Of a stretch of 64,000 bases of DNA, positions 1 through 15,000 are shown piece after piece. Source of the stretch: Paracentrotus lividus (lineage: Eukaryota; Echinodermata; Echinoidea; Camarodonta; Echinidae). The stretch lies in contig CALNVZ010000649.1 in the NCBI GenBank assembly GCA_940671915.1, positions 5,750,081 to 5,814,080 on the forward strand, written 5' to 3'. The notes below the pieces were generated by a model, which was given only the letters and a program-made list of their open reading frames with translations, made no database searches and was not told the origin of the DNA. The number at the start of each line of letters is the position of its first letter. Positions within the stretch are counted from its first letter, which is position 1. The translations under genes and the position numbers were made by a program.

Positions 1-79
1 ATCTTCCTTTCAGCTTCAGCTTTCTTTTGGGCTTCTTCTCTTAATTTCTTTTCGAGTGCCAATTTCCTTTGCAAATCAG
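1..79 (-). CDS. Zinc-finger gene exon 10 (residues 933-958), cut by the window edge
   Basis: Two overlapping AG sites are present at the start; only the inner one, giving an exon beginning CTGAT, keeps the frame. It reads ADLQRKLALEKKLREEAQKK, then AEAERK, a strongly charged single-helix or coiled-coil stretch that runs off the left edge. Confidence 0.8.
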
Positions 80-3000
80 CTCTGACCGTGACGGCGACAG
101 ATTTACATCGGAATGAAATGATTGTATTTGATATTTTTTCAAGTTTTCAAAGGCATATTATATTTAAAAATCAAATGTTAATTCGTTTTCAATTTAAACG
201 AAGAAAATCGACCTCGGAATAAGGAAAGTACGAGAATAAAAAAACTAATAAAAATGTATCGATACACACATCTTAATCGTTTAATGTAAACAATATTGCC
301 ATACCACATGTGGCCCCCGCTGTGACCTGGGTGACCACTGTTTGGACAGAGGTCAAGGAACAGATGTCTGTAGATAGATATCTTGTTTGTGGTGTTTGTC
401 ACACCAGGGTCTCCTCTCACGTCCCTGGTCACACTTGGAAAAGAGAACTTATAGAGTTGCAAGTAGGGGTATATTGTCCTCAAACAGACTGGTTCGTCAT
501 GAGTATTAAAGGATACCCAAAAAGGCCACGCTACTGTAACCCACCTCTTTCATATCTCAGCCATATGACTTCCCAGACTTTTCCCTGGTTTTGAAGCATT
601 ATTATTAAATTCCCTGACTGAAAAAGGTAAAATAATTTCCATGATTTCCCTGATGAACTGGGAACCCTGATAGACTATTGTTAACAAAATCATACCCAGG
701 AACACTTATGACTATACATGTAGTAATCAATATTGCAGCAATTTAGTGACCGTTTAGCTTCAAAATCCCAGGCGGTTCCTGTCTGACCTAAAGGTTTGCA
801 ATTATAATTACAGCATTAGCTGGAAAAGAAATAAAAACTTTAGATCCTGGATGAATCACTCTGTACTATGCATAAGATTTACCTTGTCGCTTTGCCTTGG
901 CAGCTTCATTTTGCATATGAATATTCTCATGACGATTACGGGTCTGGAAATCAGAAAGAACATAGAAGAAAATAGTTAAGATGAACACAAATGCATTGTA
1001 GATGTGTATCAAAATATAGCGTTTTGTCAGACCAAAGTCTAAAGAGTAGCTGATCCTATGAATTAAAGGCAGTCCACTCCCATCTTTACAACAAAAAAAA
1101 TCTTAGGGCAAAGCCAATGACATGTACCTTGTTGAAATCTTGTTATACTGAAGATATAACAGTGGGCACATAAATCCATTGGCACATGTTTGAAACTGGG
1201 GACAGGGAGAATTGTCTCCTGATTATTAAACAAGACATTGCTGGATCTTTGCTGTTAAGACAGGAATATACTGAACATTGTTACCAGTATGCTTGTAATA
1301 GCTCGATGTTGGGAGCAAAGATCAAAACCTACCGATTGTTAGGGATTAACCACAGAGGACAAGTCGCTAGAGTGAATGTCATCGCCCATATTGTAATGCT
1401 ATCACAGTGAAAAAGCTGTGCAGAAACAACAAAATTAGCCATTTTGTCGCTGCTTTGTAGACAAATTCTGCCCTTTCTAGCCTTTTTTTAAAAAAGGCTA
1501 AAAACAGCGATATAAAAAAGAGATAAAAGGGAGACTTTTCAGCTACAGGGCGAGTCTGCAGTCTTTCTATTGAGTGTTCCATTCTCAAATGGCCAGTGGT
1601 AGAGGGGTTGTTCACCGTGTAATTGAATGTAATACATTGGAAAATTGTTGTAACAAGCTCTGATATTACAAGGTACCAGGGGGGCATTTCATGAAAGGAC
1701 TTGTTGGATGTTTTATCCGACAAACTGTTATAAGGTACTGAAATGCTTGCATCTGATTGGCTGAGAGCAAATTTGTCGGATAAAATGTCCGACAAGTCCT
1801 TTGATGAAATACCCCCCAGATATGAGCTAATATGGCTGGTTCTACAAATGTAGCTCATTGTATTCTTTTTACCCTGGGGGGCATTTCATCAAAGGACTTG
1901 TCGGACGTTTTATCCGACAAACTGTTACAAGCTACTGAAATGCTTGCACCTGATTGGCTGAGAACGATTTTGTCGGATAAAACGTCTAACAAGTCCTTTC
2001 ATGAAATGACCCCCTGATCTAACGAAATTTGCGATATAACAAGGTAACTTCTGTGGTCCTCAGGACCGCATTATAACGAGATTCCACTGTACTTACAATG
2101 GTCCTGGTGTGATGCTTGTTGCTTCTGCAGTGAATGTCAAAGGCCAGCTTCTTAGAGTTGAAGAACTTGGAACAGACCTTACAGAAGAAGCCTGTGACTG
2201 GAATGATGTAGTTCTGGCCTGTTTAATAGGAAGATAACAAGAATATTTTAAAAGTCCAAGGAAAATAAGCATTAAATCTCATTTATAACTTTTGGACAGT
2301 CATATTGATATAGTTTGCGATCCAATTTTAGAAAAAAAATTACATATACAATTTGCTTTGAACATTCCAACGTACAAAACCTGTAAAAAGTGGTATGAAT
2401 ACTGTGATCTCATTTCTGTCTAATGCAAGCTTCCCTGTAGGAATAAAAGTGAATTTAATTTCAAATTGTAGCAACATCATAGCGATCTGGCAATCAGTTA
2501 CAATTGGAGGCCAATTTGGACTTTACACCAACCACAAAGCTTGCAGTAAAGCAGCATTCTAATTTTTATCATTCCTAGCATTATTCCGAACTTTATATAA
2601 GATATTTTTACTTTTTTGAACTCTCATACTTTATGCAAAATGCGATATGTGAACTAATCGGGTCATAGTCAGATTGCGGTGGACAAAACAAAATTTGATC
2701 GATGTTCTCTGTTGAAAATTTCTATGATGGGGGGGGGGGGGGGGGGTGCCCGTCGATCCTTCGGATTCGTGCCTGTCGACCTACCAATCATCTCATTATC
2801 TGCCACTCCTGGGATGTGAGCAGCCTGGCTTAAGTCATCGTCCGGAAATGGGCTTGAGGCTGGAGCGGACTTGGATCCAGAACTGTAGACACAGGGATTT
2901 CAGGAGAAGGGACAGAGAAATGGTGAAGAATAAAGAACGGATAGACAGAAGGGCAAAGGAAATGAAAGAACAGCAGAAGGGGACGAATGACAGTGAAAAG

Positions 3001-6000
3001 CAAAGAAGGGCAGATGGATAAGAAAGACAAAAAGGAGAGAAAAAGAAATGATACAGTTATTTGAAACATGATGAAAGAATTCAATTAAGGAATCATTCTT
3101 TTACAAGCATAATGGTCAGAGTTCTTCAATGCCATACAATTATAACCCAGGCTATAAACGTCCATCTTCTATAGAGACCTGTGTTTGACCGCAGACAATA
3201 TAATGTGTATGCTCCTGCAAAAAAAGAAGTAATTATCAGAAAAGACAGAAGCAATTTAGTGGGGAAAAATTTATGTATGCAAATAACTCAATAATAATTT
3301 TTAAAAAATGTACTTGAAGAAATTTTCTTTTCTTGTTATCTGAATCTGCCTTAACAGAAAATAAATTAACTTTATAAAAAGTTTTTGAAACACAAGGGAT
3401 AAAAACATCTGTTCTATATTTCTTATAAAATAAAAGCACTTTTGGCCTTTGGTTGAAGGTTCTTTCTTTGAACATTCTTCTTATATTCTGATTTTTGTTG
3501 ACGCTGGGATCCAGAAGAAATACCATGAAAGTGATGTATCCTTGATCAATCAGATATACAGGTGAAAGTTTATTTTGAAGATGAGCCAGGGCACAAATTG
3601 AAGACATCATGGTAGTGATTGCAGGGTTTGTTCCGAGATTTAGAGCTTTTTAAGAATTGGTGTTAAGGTCAAAGTTGTCAGAAGTCTGTGGTGATGGTGA
3701 CATGTTTAATAGTCACATCGCTGTTTACCATTCCAGAATGACATGCACTACACCAAGCTACTCTCAAACGAAATAAAAAGAATAGTTCTGAAGAGTCACT
3801 CATAAGTCCCTCGACTCGTCTGGAGTCGTTGGAGGGGCTCGAGAGTAGAAGAAGCACCTTTTCCTCCATGTTATCCCATCAGTTGAAGTTGAGCAGCTCA
3901 GACAATGTCATGTCTGTTTAATCTTTACATTATTAGCCAAATTTGTCCTTTGTCAACCTCGTTTGCGTTTCAGACAGGCTGTTTATAAGGTGACCACTCC
4001 ATACTAGCTAACATTGATTGATAGTTGCAAGTAGTGGTTCTAGGGCTCACAAGGTTTCTGACAGTGTTCAGAAACCTAAACCTAGATGAAAAACATCTTG
4101 CCCACAGAAAATATGGATAGAGAATGATGGTCATAGGAGAACAAAGAGCCAGGCCACCAACTTGTCAATGATAGATCACCAACAGCACCAACACGCCTGT
4201 ATCACCAGACTTGGTCACATCATTTTTCATGCGGATCCGGCACATCTTTTGGACTTTCCACACCAAAGAAAGTACTTGGACAGATGGCACAAACTCTAAA
4301 TAGGCCTCCCTCATCACAGCTCACCGCCTAGCTCAAGATAGAGCTCATAGCTTTTTGAAAATTATCATCAAAATGGTCACAAAGGGTGATTTGTGACCTG
4401 TATGACAAAGATCTATCAACACGATTTATACTTTTTGAGAAGGCTTTTAAAAGACCTTGCAATCTTTAATCACTGTCATTGCAGTAACAACAATGGAAAC
4501 TACTTTGGAGGTGAGCAATGAATAAGGAAACATTGTTATGTACAATGTAAATTAGGGGCTCAAAATCGTAGAGCCCAGGAGGGGTTACCCTCCCTGAGAT
4601 CTCAGCCATTAGCAGCACAATCATGATAGAAACTTGCACACATTATTTGTAGCAATTGTACAGTCATGTGTCTCAGGTTTAACAAGAAAAAATGTAAGGT
4701 AATGGAAATAGGCCAGAATACAACCCAAATAACCATCGGCGGTGAGACAATAGAGAAGGTGAACACATTCAAATACCTCGGCAGCACAATAAATAACAAC
4801 GGGAAAAGCTCGGAGGAGATACATAGAAGAGATTGGAAAGGCCCAGTCAATGTTTGGGAGTATGTATACCGTCTGGAAAGCCAAGAACATCAGAATGCAA
4901 ACCAAGGTGAGGGTGTATGTAGCTACCATCCAATCAATCCTCCTATATGCCAGTAAAACCTGGGAAATGACAGTAAGGGACAGGCAAAAGCTAGATGCTT
5001 TCCACCACAGATGCTTAAGAAGGATTCTGAATATTTCATGGAGGGACCACATCACAAACGAATATGTCAGGAATCAAACAAAACAAAAGCTCCTCAGCCA
5101 GTAATTACAAACGAGAGCTGACGTGGTTGGGTCATGTCCTTAGGATGCCAGAAACAACATTGTCAGGACAGCCCTCACATGGAAACCAGGGAAGGAAAAA
5201 GGAAGAGAGGAAGACCACATTTAACATGGTGTAGAACGATTGATAGGGACCTGTCTGAACGAGACACCAACTGGAATGAAGCTGTCCTCATCGCCCAGGA
5301 TCGACGTCGGTGCCGGACCCTTGCGGATCAATGTCCACATGTGGATGGAATGAACTAAGGTCTAAGGTAAGGTACAGTCAGAAACCAAATGTTGTGACAT
5401 CCTATGATCATTCCTGTTGCAGATGCTTTCGCCATTCAGTTATATTGCTATTTAACACAAGGGTCTCCATCAATGTAGGTTAACCAGGAATTCATCTGTA
5501 TCCATTACCATAATTCCAAGAGGGTCTTCATTACAAGAATTTAAACATGTGTTCCATCATCAGGATTCTAACAGGTCTCCATCATCAAGATCCTAACAGG
5601 TCTCAATCACAAGGATTCTAACATGTCTTCATCATGAAGTCCCAGAGGTTCCAACCCCAGAAGAATCAAGGGATCTCCATTACGGAGATTCGAAGAGGTC
5701 TCCATTATTATGAGTCTAAGGAAGTCTAAAATCAGCATAGATCTCCACAAGGATTCCACATCTCTCTATCCATTGTATGCCAATGGACATCCATCACAGC
5801 AACATAAAGAAGTCACCATCACCAAGGTTCCAAGAAAACTCAATTGTCAGAATTCCAAGGTGTCTACATTATCACAATGTGAAGAGAACTCTATCACCAG
5901 TGCACCTAGAGATCTCCTTCATCATGGTTCAAATGAACTCCCATGTTCTGGATTCAAATAGAACTTCATTACCAGAAGTAGAAGGATTTCAAAGAAAGTC

Positions 6001-9000
6001 TGTATCTAACGTATGATCTAAATTCTAAATACTTCATCATCAGGATCAGAGGGTCCCCATTACCAGGATACCATGCTGATAGCCATAACCAAGTTTCCAG
6101 GATACTCAAATGAGTTTCTGTAGTCTAGATGCAAACGACTTTTCATCACAAGGACTTACAGCAACCGTAATCACCAGAAATGAAAGGAATTTCAATCACC
6201 AGAATTGAAGAAGTCTCTATCTCCACTGCCAGGATCTGGGGTAATCTCGATCAACAGGATTCTAAAGGTTTTCAACACCAGGACTCCTTGTGGTCCTGGT
6301 CACCATGATGCTCAGGGTCTTCCTCATTAGCATTAGAAGGGATTTCCATCTTTAGGATTCAAATTGGTTTCCATTACAAGTTTTCCAAAGAGTCTCCATC
6401 CATACAGTTCCAAGTTTACGGCTGGAATGGCCAGCTGGAGACTCATGCTTGCTCACCCTGATATACCAATAGTGTACTCACGCATGGATGTCGGGTTAAC
6501 TCTTCTTCCGCTTTATTGTTCTTGGAGAGGTTTTGTGGATTTATTGTCCATCAATAACCAGTATGATAAATCTATGCCACATTGCTGATCTACACGTAGA
6601 TATTATTTAAATCTTGGAATGCTTGTATCTTGGAATATGAATGCGAATGTCCAGAATGGCACCCAAAATCTCCAAAGCCAAACATGGACTTTTGGAAGAG
6701 GCACTATTAAGGCCACTGAAAGGGGCGTCCAAGGCATGGCCTTGGAAGGCCTTCAATAAATAAACACAATCGTCCCTTATGATATGATTATTCAATCAAT
6801 ATCTTAGATGATTGCATGTCTTATGGGTTTTCAATGATCAAAAAACACAGTTTCAGACAGCAGTCCATGCCATTCTAAACAGTCGTCATCCAAGTATTTG
6901 GTGCATTATTAGAGTGTTCCTTCAGCAGAGTTGGAGGCTGATCCCAGCAAATACCACCATTTCTACAGTAGAATGCTACCCAGTGTTAAGCCTGGATGCA
7001 TAGGGTATGCTCCCAAGTCATTCTCTACCTTCCTCTCAGGGTGTGTAGAGAAAAGCCAAAAAGAGATGACAATTGGAGCTTCAACATGGATCAACAACAA
7101 TACAGGACTGATCAACTGAAAGTGGCATTTCGGCATGGATGCTGTTGACCAGTCACACAACCATATCAAGTATACAAATGGCTAAAATGGCTGACATTAG
7201 ACCCTTGGTTGATGATCCAGTCTGTCTGTTTCACAGAGGATACTGTCTCTACCAAATTTTAGAGTAAGTGTTGCAATCACCTCTCTCGATAAGGGAACTT
7301 GGATACTACATGGAGTAACAACATTTGGCATAGTTGCATAAAAAAATTTGAATGGTGTAAAACGCCCTCTATCCTATCACCGTCTTTATTTCAGTGTACC
7401 TCGATTATTCATCTCATACCCCATACAGGAGCCACCCATGTAAAGGGGGGGGGGGGGGTTGCTAGAAAAGTGAGGGTTTTCAGAGCAACATTGTGCCTGT
7501 ACATGGATAATGACAAATAAAAGTGGGCTATACTGCTTGCAGGATCGTCATGATCTGTTCCCCCCTGCTGGCTAGTTGACATCCATGTTCATGCAACATT
7601 ATAATGCTTCATGAGAAAGACTGGATTTGTAAATTTTCTTTTAGAGTAGAGCAATGAACAATACAACAGGCCATTACAATACACAATGATAGTAATCTAC
7701 AGTTCCATGTATTTGGTACAGTCTCGAGTCTGTTACTCTGTACATGTCTAGTTCCAAGGCCCAATAAAGCACAAGATGGTCAATTTTTCCAGCTAGGATA
7801 AATTTACAAAAGTTGACAGAATGCTCCATTGGTCAACAAAAGCTTGTAAAAGATACTGACTCTAAATTGAAGCCTTCCTATATTTCTAGGCCCAATAAAG
7901 CACAAGATGGTCAATTTTTCCAGCTAGGATAAATTTACAAAAGTTGACAGAATGCTCCATGTGAACAAAAGCTTATAAAGATTGGTTGTACAGGTGTCAG
8001 CTGAGTATTTTTTCTTTACCTTCATTGTTCTTTTTTTGGGAGGTGCATGTATGAGGATAGTCAAAACTTTAACTGAAATCATAACTAGACAATTTATTTA
8101 TTAGTTCATCTTTTTTTCCTTTTTAGTCATTCAATATTTTATTGGATTTAGTTTGATATTTTGTTCTCTCAAAGGTTAGCACAACTTTATCATGCATCCA
8201 TAGTCAGAGCATATGAACAATGATGAAATTCCTTGAACAAATCATTCTTCTTCTAATGCTACTGAGGGTTTATCATGGAACCAAAAAGGAAATAAAACAG
8301 AGAGTGGAATTCAGACTAGCAACATGAATGGATTCAATGGGTTTCTATAAATATGAATTTTACCTACACTTGAATACACCACTTACCTGCCAGCAGAATT
8401 TACTTCACCCTGAAACTCAGGGTTGTCAAAACCTGTTTTTGGTGGTCGATTCATCCAAGAATCGTTGCCAGCTTGCCGAACGGCCATTCGCTGCCCTTCC
8501 ACCTCGCTCTGCTGACTCGCAAGGGACTCGATCATCGACAGCTCCTGATTGGACAACGTCCCAGACATTCTGGACTGATCATGGGCTACATCTTTTGATC
8601 CTCCGGCCTGTTGATTAAACCCGGTCTGTACTGAAGAGCCTTGTTGATTAGAAGTGCTTGCTGATCCCCTTTGAGGGTTCTGAGGCATCTCTCCTGGTGC
8701 CCTAGCTCCTCGATACCCTGCACCTGCTCTTCTGCTAGGTCCTCTGTTAGGCACGAACCTGTTCCGTCCATCTGGAGTATCCTTGTAGGCTTCCCCGCTA
8801 GGATTACTACCCTCCGTTTTAACCTCAACGGAACTCTGGGATGATCGGTAAAACTCTACCAGCAAGGCTTCGTCTTTCAGCCTAGCAACCTTCAATCTCT
8901 GAAGATGCTCACCGCCCAAGCAGTGTTTAATGAAAAGCTGGAGGGAATTGAAGAAACACATACCAAATATATTGAAAATCCAGCAAAGAAGAACTGAACA

Positions 9001-12000
9001 CTTTATGTACATTATGAATAATTTTGCTATCTTTGGCTCAACCGAATACTGAAAATAAATATGCAAATAAATCATTGATCCTAGAAACATTTACAAATTT
9101 TCTCGTCAAACAGCATTTCATGGAAAGCCTGATGGAATAGAAACAGACTGGGAATATTCAAAAATCAAATAAGATAATGACTTAAGATTAACATCGAGAT
9201 TTCAACAACAGTGCTTTTGTAGAAAGCATCAGGAGAAAGTAGAAGACAGGTGTTGATAAACAACGAACAACGCCACAGCTAAATCTCTGCGACTTCATGT
9301 GCCTGCAGTGAGCACTGCCGCACAATAAGTGGATCACATATTTACACGATCTAATCTTCTTTCAAATTTCATCCAAAATATTCATGAACAACAATCATCT
9401 CAATTTGGTACAGGCACATTTATGTTAAATAATAAAAAAATAAAATATATTTTTTATCTAAATTTTCTACCAGAACTAGATATTATCTTGGAGGATGGTT
9501 CAATATAAAATACAGAGAACTCACCGCTTGAGTTTTGAAGTTTAGCATGCAGGTCGTGCATCTAAATTCTGCCTTTTTCTTAGACTTGTCTGACCACTGA
9601 AAGGAAAGGTTCTGGAAGGACATAGGGGGACAGAGGAACAAATTATGAGCACCAATGTCCATTGATGTCGTCTCCTTTTGAAGGGACTTGTACTGGACGT
9701 CATTCAACAGCTTGTCTATTAAAATTTATACCTTTTGACACAGAGCAACCGAAACTAATTCAGTGAATTATCCTGCAAAGCTGTGATACAATCAATAATG
9801 TATACTAATCTTTAAGTTGGGAATACATGTTATATGATTACTTCATCAGAATGATGGATTTCGGAGAGGAATATTGACCACTCTAGGTTGCCCAAGATGG
9901 CACTATTACAGGGTGCTATATTTTGTAGGTTGTGCACTTTGAAATGATCATGGTATTCATAAAATCCTGTATTTTAGCAAAGTTTAAATAAGCAGAGCTA
10001 TCAGGTATGCAAACAATGTATTTCCAAGTTTTGAAGGAATACCTAGTATATTGTTTGGTTTATTTAAAAATTAATGAATACAAGCAGCTAACATTAATCT
10101 TGATCTCAAGATGTCAGAAGAATCGGTCTGACATTGTGTATCAAATGGATACCACAAAACAATTTCCCTCAATCAATAGGTATCTACATTGTAGAAGAAA
10201 TATGCACAATGGAGTTGTTGAAACTTCGGGTGTTTTTTGTTCTAATACTGAATTTAAAATACTGTTTCATTTTTTTCCCCTCAATATTATACCGAACATA
10301 TCTATCCTAGTGACAAAGGTGAGACATAGAGACCGGGCCACCAAACAAACTTGATAAACCTAATAAGTTGAAATTAAGTGGTTGATTTAAAATAATATTG
10401 GAAGTTTGGCTGGGTAAATTAAGCGTCTTACCTTCTTGTCTCCTTTACGTTGATTTCCTGTCTGGTTGGACCCCCTTAGAATGCCACGCATTTTGTCCAC
10501 AGCTTCGCGTGCCTGCTTTTTGGCCTGGTCTTCCAGGGTTTTTTGGTAGATCAAACGATTGTTTGAAAGATGGCCCTGTTCACCTGGAAAATGTATTGGA
10601 GTCGCTGGAATCGCCGACGGACCAGGCTGCTCATCACCATCCTCTATTTCCATCGGTTGTTCAGTGATGTCGTCCATCAGACCTGGCAATTTTCTTTCTT
10701 TAGCTTCTTCCTCCTGAACTCTCTTGGACCAAACGTCCATCGATTTTTGGACCTTCTCGTCGATGGTGTCCTGAAACTCGTGCTCAGGCCACTGTTGGCT
10801 GGCACCTGGTTTGCCATCAGACATTCCCTTCGTTTGTGAAGGATTCTTTGTACTTCCCCGTTGGCTCTTTGAAGGGCCTGGTTGTGAAGATCCTTTGTCT
10901 GGATGCTTGCTGACATCTGACTTCTTTTCTTTTTCACCGCTGGTACTGCCACCACTCTTCTGGTCATCGTCTTTGCGTTGATTTTTGCGGTGCCTTCTAG
11001 GTCCACGACGAGTCCACAATTCATCACGGTCAAAGATGTTTTGGGGTCTACGCTGGCTCTCATTTCTCTCTCGATCACTTGTATAGGGAAGTGGAACTAT
11101 TGAATCATCACGACTGCCTCCGGCCCTGCGATTGTTTCCTGGTCTGTCCTCATCTCTGTATTTGTCCCAATCTTGTTGTGCATCTCTTGAAGGACCTCCT
11201 TTGTTTGGGGCTCTTGTAGCTCTGTCTCTTGATTGCCGTTCTGTCCAGATTTTGTTTGGTTTCCTGAAGTTCCGATCTTTTGTCTCCGGCTTTCTCAACT
11301 CTTCCTCTCGCTTTTCCTGCTCGTGAGGTTCCTGTTCTCTTGATCCATGGTCCCGTCTGTCCCGTTCGCGCTTTTCTCGTTCCCTCATGTCTCTTTCTCT
11401 TGAACCTCTATCCCTCATGTCTCGTTCCCTTGAACTTTGACCTCTTCTGTCTCTATCCCCAGAATCTCCATTTGCTTCTCGTCTAGAAAGCTGCGCGTCC
11501 TCCTTCTGATCCTTCGCACTTGGGATGCTCACAATTTTTGTGACAACATCCCATACTGCTGAGGACTCTCCTGTGCTATCATTCCTTTGTCCCATCTTCC
11601 TTTCCCTCTCCAGCCTCCTCCGTTCTAACCTTCTCTCCTTCGCCCCCAAAGGTTTCTTAGACAATGACTCGTATGGATCGGGTCTGCTACCATAACTTGA
11701 TGAATGGGAATCATATTGCGACCTCGAGCTGCTGCGGACATCGTCAAAATCATCCAATATTTCTCCTTCTTCACCTGGGGGCAATGGCTCATCGTCGTTT
11801 TGCTGTAAATCAAGCATGGAGAATTAGAGGGGTCAGCTTTTCATTCTTCTCAACAGAAGTTGAGAGAAAATGTATGCTTTTTCAAAAATCAAAAAAACAA
11901 ATTGGTCTCCCTATAGTTACATGTAAAATGATACATGATATGGAAACAAATTGAAATATGTTACAAATAATCATATTTATATAGTGCATTACATGAACAC

Positions 12001-15000
12001 CTACTACAGGTGCTTTTTTTGTTTGTTTGTTTTTTTTTTTATAACTTATTCTAAGAGCTGATCACTGAATTTCAAGCCTGCAAAACACATAAATGCACAT
12101 TTCCCCTTCTCGTGGTATGCAGTGTATTCCTGTTGTGTATTAAAGAAAAACAAACATTACATCTTCTTTATAAAGTACAGAGCTTTCATGGAGGACATAA
12201 CTTGAGAGGAGATTAAGTCTAGGCCACCACCTGGAAATGAACAATATTTCAAATATTTAATTATGTTCAACAAAAAAAAAATAATAATAAAAAAAATAAA
12301 GAGATAAATAATGGGGCGGCCATCGGGGCACTTTAGTTCAAAGGTCATTGAGGACAATAAGTTTCCCCTTGGCAGCTGATGAAAACAAAATTGCACATGG
12401 AATTTGTTGATGATGCACATGGAATTTGTCGATGATGCACAAAGGTTTCCTCAGCTGGGGTATTGAATCGTAGCCTTGTGATGGTGAATAGCCATTGCAA
12501 AATTCTTTTTTTCCGCATCATTGCGAATTTGAAGATACATCAGCCCGCCCTCTAGACAAGTGGAGGTGATATCGGGAGCCAACAATCCAGGTTTGATATA
12601 TGCCGGCAATAATCAAACCTCTGCAAATGAGATTTGTAACAAAAGCAGCTATCGCATTGTGCTGAACCTGGCTACAGTTTATAATGCAAAGGAGGAACAA
12701 TAAAGTGACATGTAACTTGTGATTGGTATGACAATAAAATGTTAAAAGAAAGTTCCTGGCTACACATCTAAAAAACAGTACAATGTTTAACAAGGGAAAA
12801 TCGTAATTACACGTCTCAGATTTTGATATTTGTAATCACAGGTGTTGACAGCACATTTTCTGGAAATAAAAAGAATTTTTTTAGTGTGGAAAAAAGCACT
12901 GGATTTACATTTATTTTATAAAAAAGCAGATTGATAAGATTATCATACATCCATAGATGTATGCTTCATAACATGCCGGTGTATGATCTGGAAATCAAAT
13001 ATGACAAAGATATTATTAAATGATACATTTAATTTTTGTGCAAAGATTGATCCACTTACATAATTATGGCACATTTGTGTACATATTCATGTCTTTTTGG
13101 TATTCATGTATTTACCGTACATGTATGTACAAGTCCCCGGTATGTACTGCGCAGTACATACATAAACATGTTAGCGAACATGTCAGCTAACTTTCATATC
13201 TTGCCCAGAGTTAACAAAACAACCCTGCTGCATACTAATCCAGTCTCTTGTCAGTGGCTGTTTGATAAATCATCTTCTTGCAATTAAATTGATGTGACAG
13301 CTTAGAAATGTCATCCTAGTTCATTGTCGAGATAACTGACGAACTGGTTCAATTGGACAAAGAGTCTTTACAGAGCTACTATAGTAGTTTCATAGGCACT
13401 GCATTTGCATTACATGTGTACATGCCCCATATCATTATAAAATAATTTTTTATTTTTATTTTGCAACCAAAAGCCTTGTTAAGGTTTTGGATCAATTAAT
13501 ACATTTGAAAGAACAATGCTAATCAGTTATTTGTCAATCTTTTGAAAGAGAAGCACACGCAACAATGATCTTGATTAGCCAATGTTGCCATTTTGTGATT
13601 GATCGTAAACCTTCACGTTACAGAGCCCTGATGCAGTTTCGAGAAGGGGGAGAAAGAGAAAAGTGGAATTAAGAGTGAGCAAAAGTGACTACTACATTGT
13701 AGAAAGGAACAAATCAAGAGAAGACAAAAAGAGATACATTGTACATGTAGGATCACGGGAGAGAGAGTGGAAAAGGAAGGTGATGTAGGGAAGGGAGGGG
13801 TCACACAAGACCAAGAGAGTGAGAGAACGGGAGAGATGGAGAGGCATGGAAAGAGATACATGTAGATAGAGTGAGGGAGAGAAAGCTCTAGAGGAATATA
13901 AGATGGATTTGATTTGTTCATAGTCGAAAAAAAAAACTGAAACAGGAACATCAATCATGATACGAAACGCAATTACAAAGCACAGAACACAATCACGAGC
14001 ACTATATTTATGCCCGAAAATTGGGACCATGAACACAACCTTTGTTCCTCTAGTATGTCTGTGTTTTGTAATTGAGTTTTGTATCATGAATCATGTTCCT
14101 GTTTGAATTTTAGATTCGACCATGAACGCATCCATACAAGACAAATTCTCACAGATGCAGCCATGCTGCACGAGATGGATTGAAGATTAATTTGTCATCA
14201 CATTTGGGGTTATCAGGAGGGCATTTCATCAAAGGACTTGTCGGACATTTTATCCGACAAATTTGCTCTCAGCCAATCAGATGCAAGCATTTCAGTAGTT
14301 TATAACAGTTTGTCGGATAAAACGTCCGACAAGTCCTTTGATGAAATGCTCCCCAGACCTCTATGATCACTAAAACAAATGCTCATTAGAGGTGTCTATG
14401 ACAAGGAACCTCAACTCCTGTGAGATCATAACAAAAAGGTCTCTTCCAAAGGCAGTGCACATACAATGTAGCTGAAAATATGAACGACTACATGTAGTTC
14501 TGTTCTTGGGTGGTATACTAATCCAAAACACAATCATTTAGCACAACAACTGATCACCAGTCATTCCTAAAGTTGTTCGTGAAACACCATCCAGAAGCAA
14601 AAAGGTGTCAAAATCACTGACAAATCATTTGAAGATTTTTCTCTTGCAGCATGTTTATTTTATTTTAAGTTTTTTTTTTCTTTTTCGATGTATGAAAACA
14701 ATCATTAACATCTCCAACTGGGAAACACAACAATAAACATTGTCTTTATTTCAAAGACAAATTGGATACCTAGCTACATGTACATTATCTCATGAACATG
14801 TACATGAAAGCTCAGGTCACAAAAAATTATTTTTAATAATTTGTCAAAAGGATGTAGGAGAAAAAAAAAATAGTGTCAATTTGAGGAAGGAAAGACGAAC
14901 AAATCAAACATTTTTTTTTCAAATAACCACACAATAAAACTGTTCCAACAAAGTCACACAAAAACAGTTATTACCTTTTCAGAGGTCAATACCAAAATGG

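Larger units (their letters stand above)
944..2096 (-). other. Zinc-finger gene intron 8, with two MITE-A copies
   Basis: Non-coding. It holds two family-A foldback elements close together (listed separately); apart from these I see only AT-rich unique sequence. Confidence 0.6.
2883..8386 (-). other. Zinc-finger gene intron 6 (5.5 kb)
   Basis: Contains a LINE fragment, a degenerate minisatellite and a 131-bp tandem duplication (listed separately). I see nothing recognisable at 3,000-4,600, 6,440-7,750 or 8,020-8,386 beyond AT-rich sequence and a G run near 7,447-7,459. Confidence 0.6.

Noticed and set aside
8383-8828. Alternative-frame and plus-strand ORFs over exon 6
   Set aside because: Shadow frames of the real exon, which is bounded by good splice sites and completes a zinc finger.
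13613-14087. Minus-strand hydrophobic ORFs
   Set aside because: Translated from a purine-rich GAGA tract and a foldback element.
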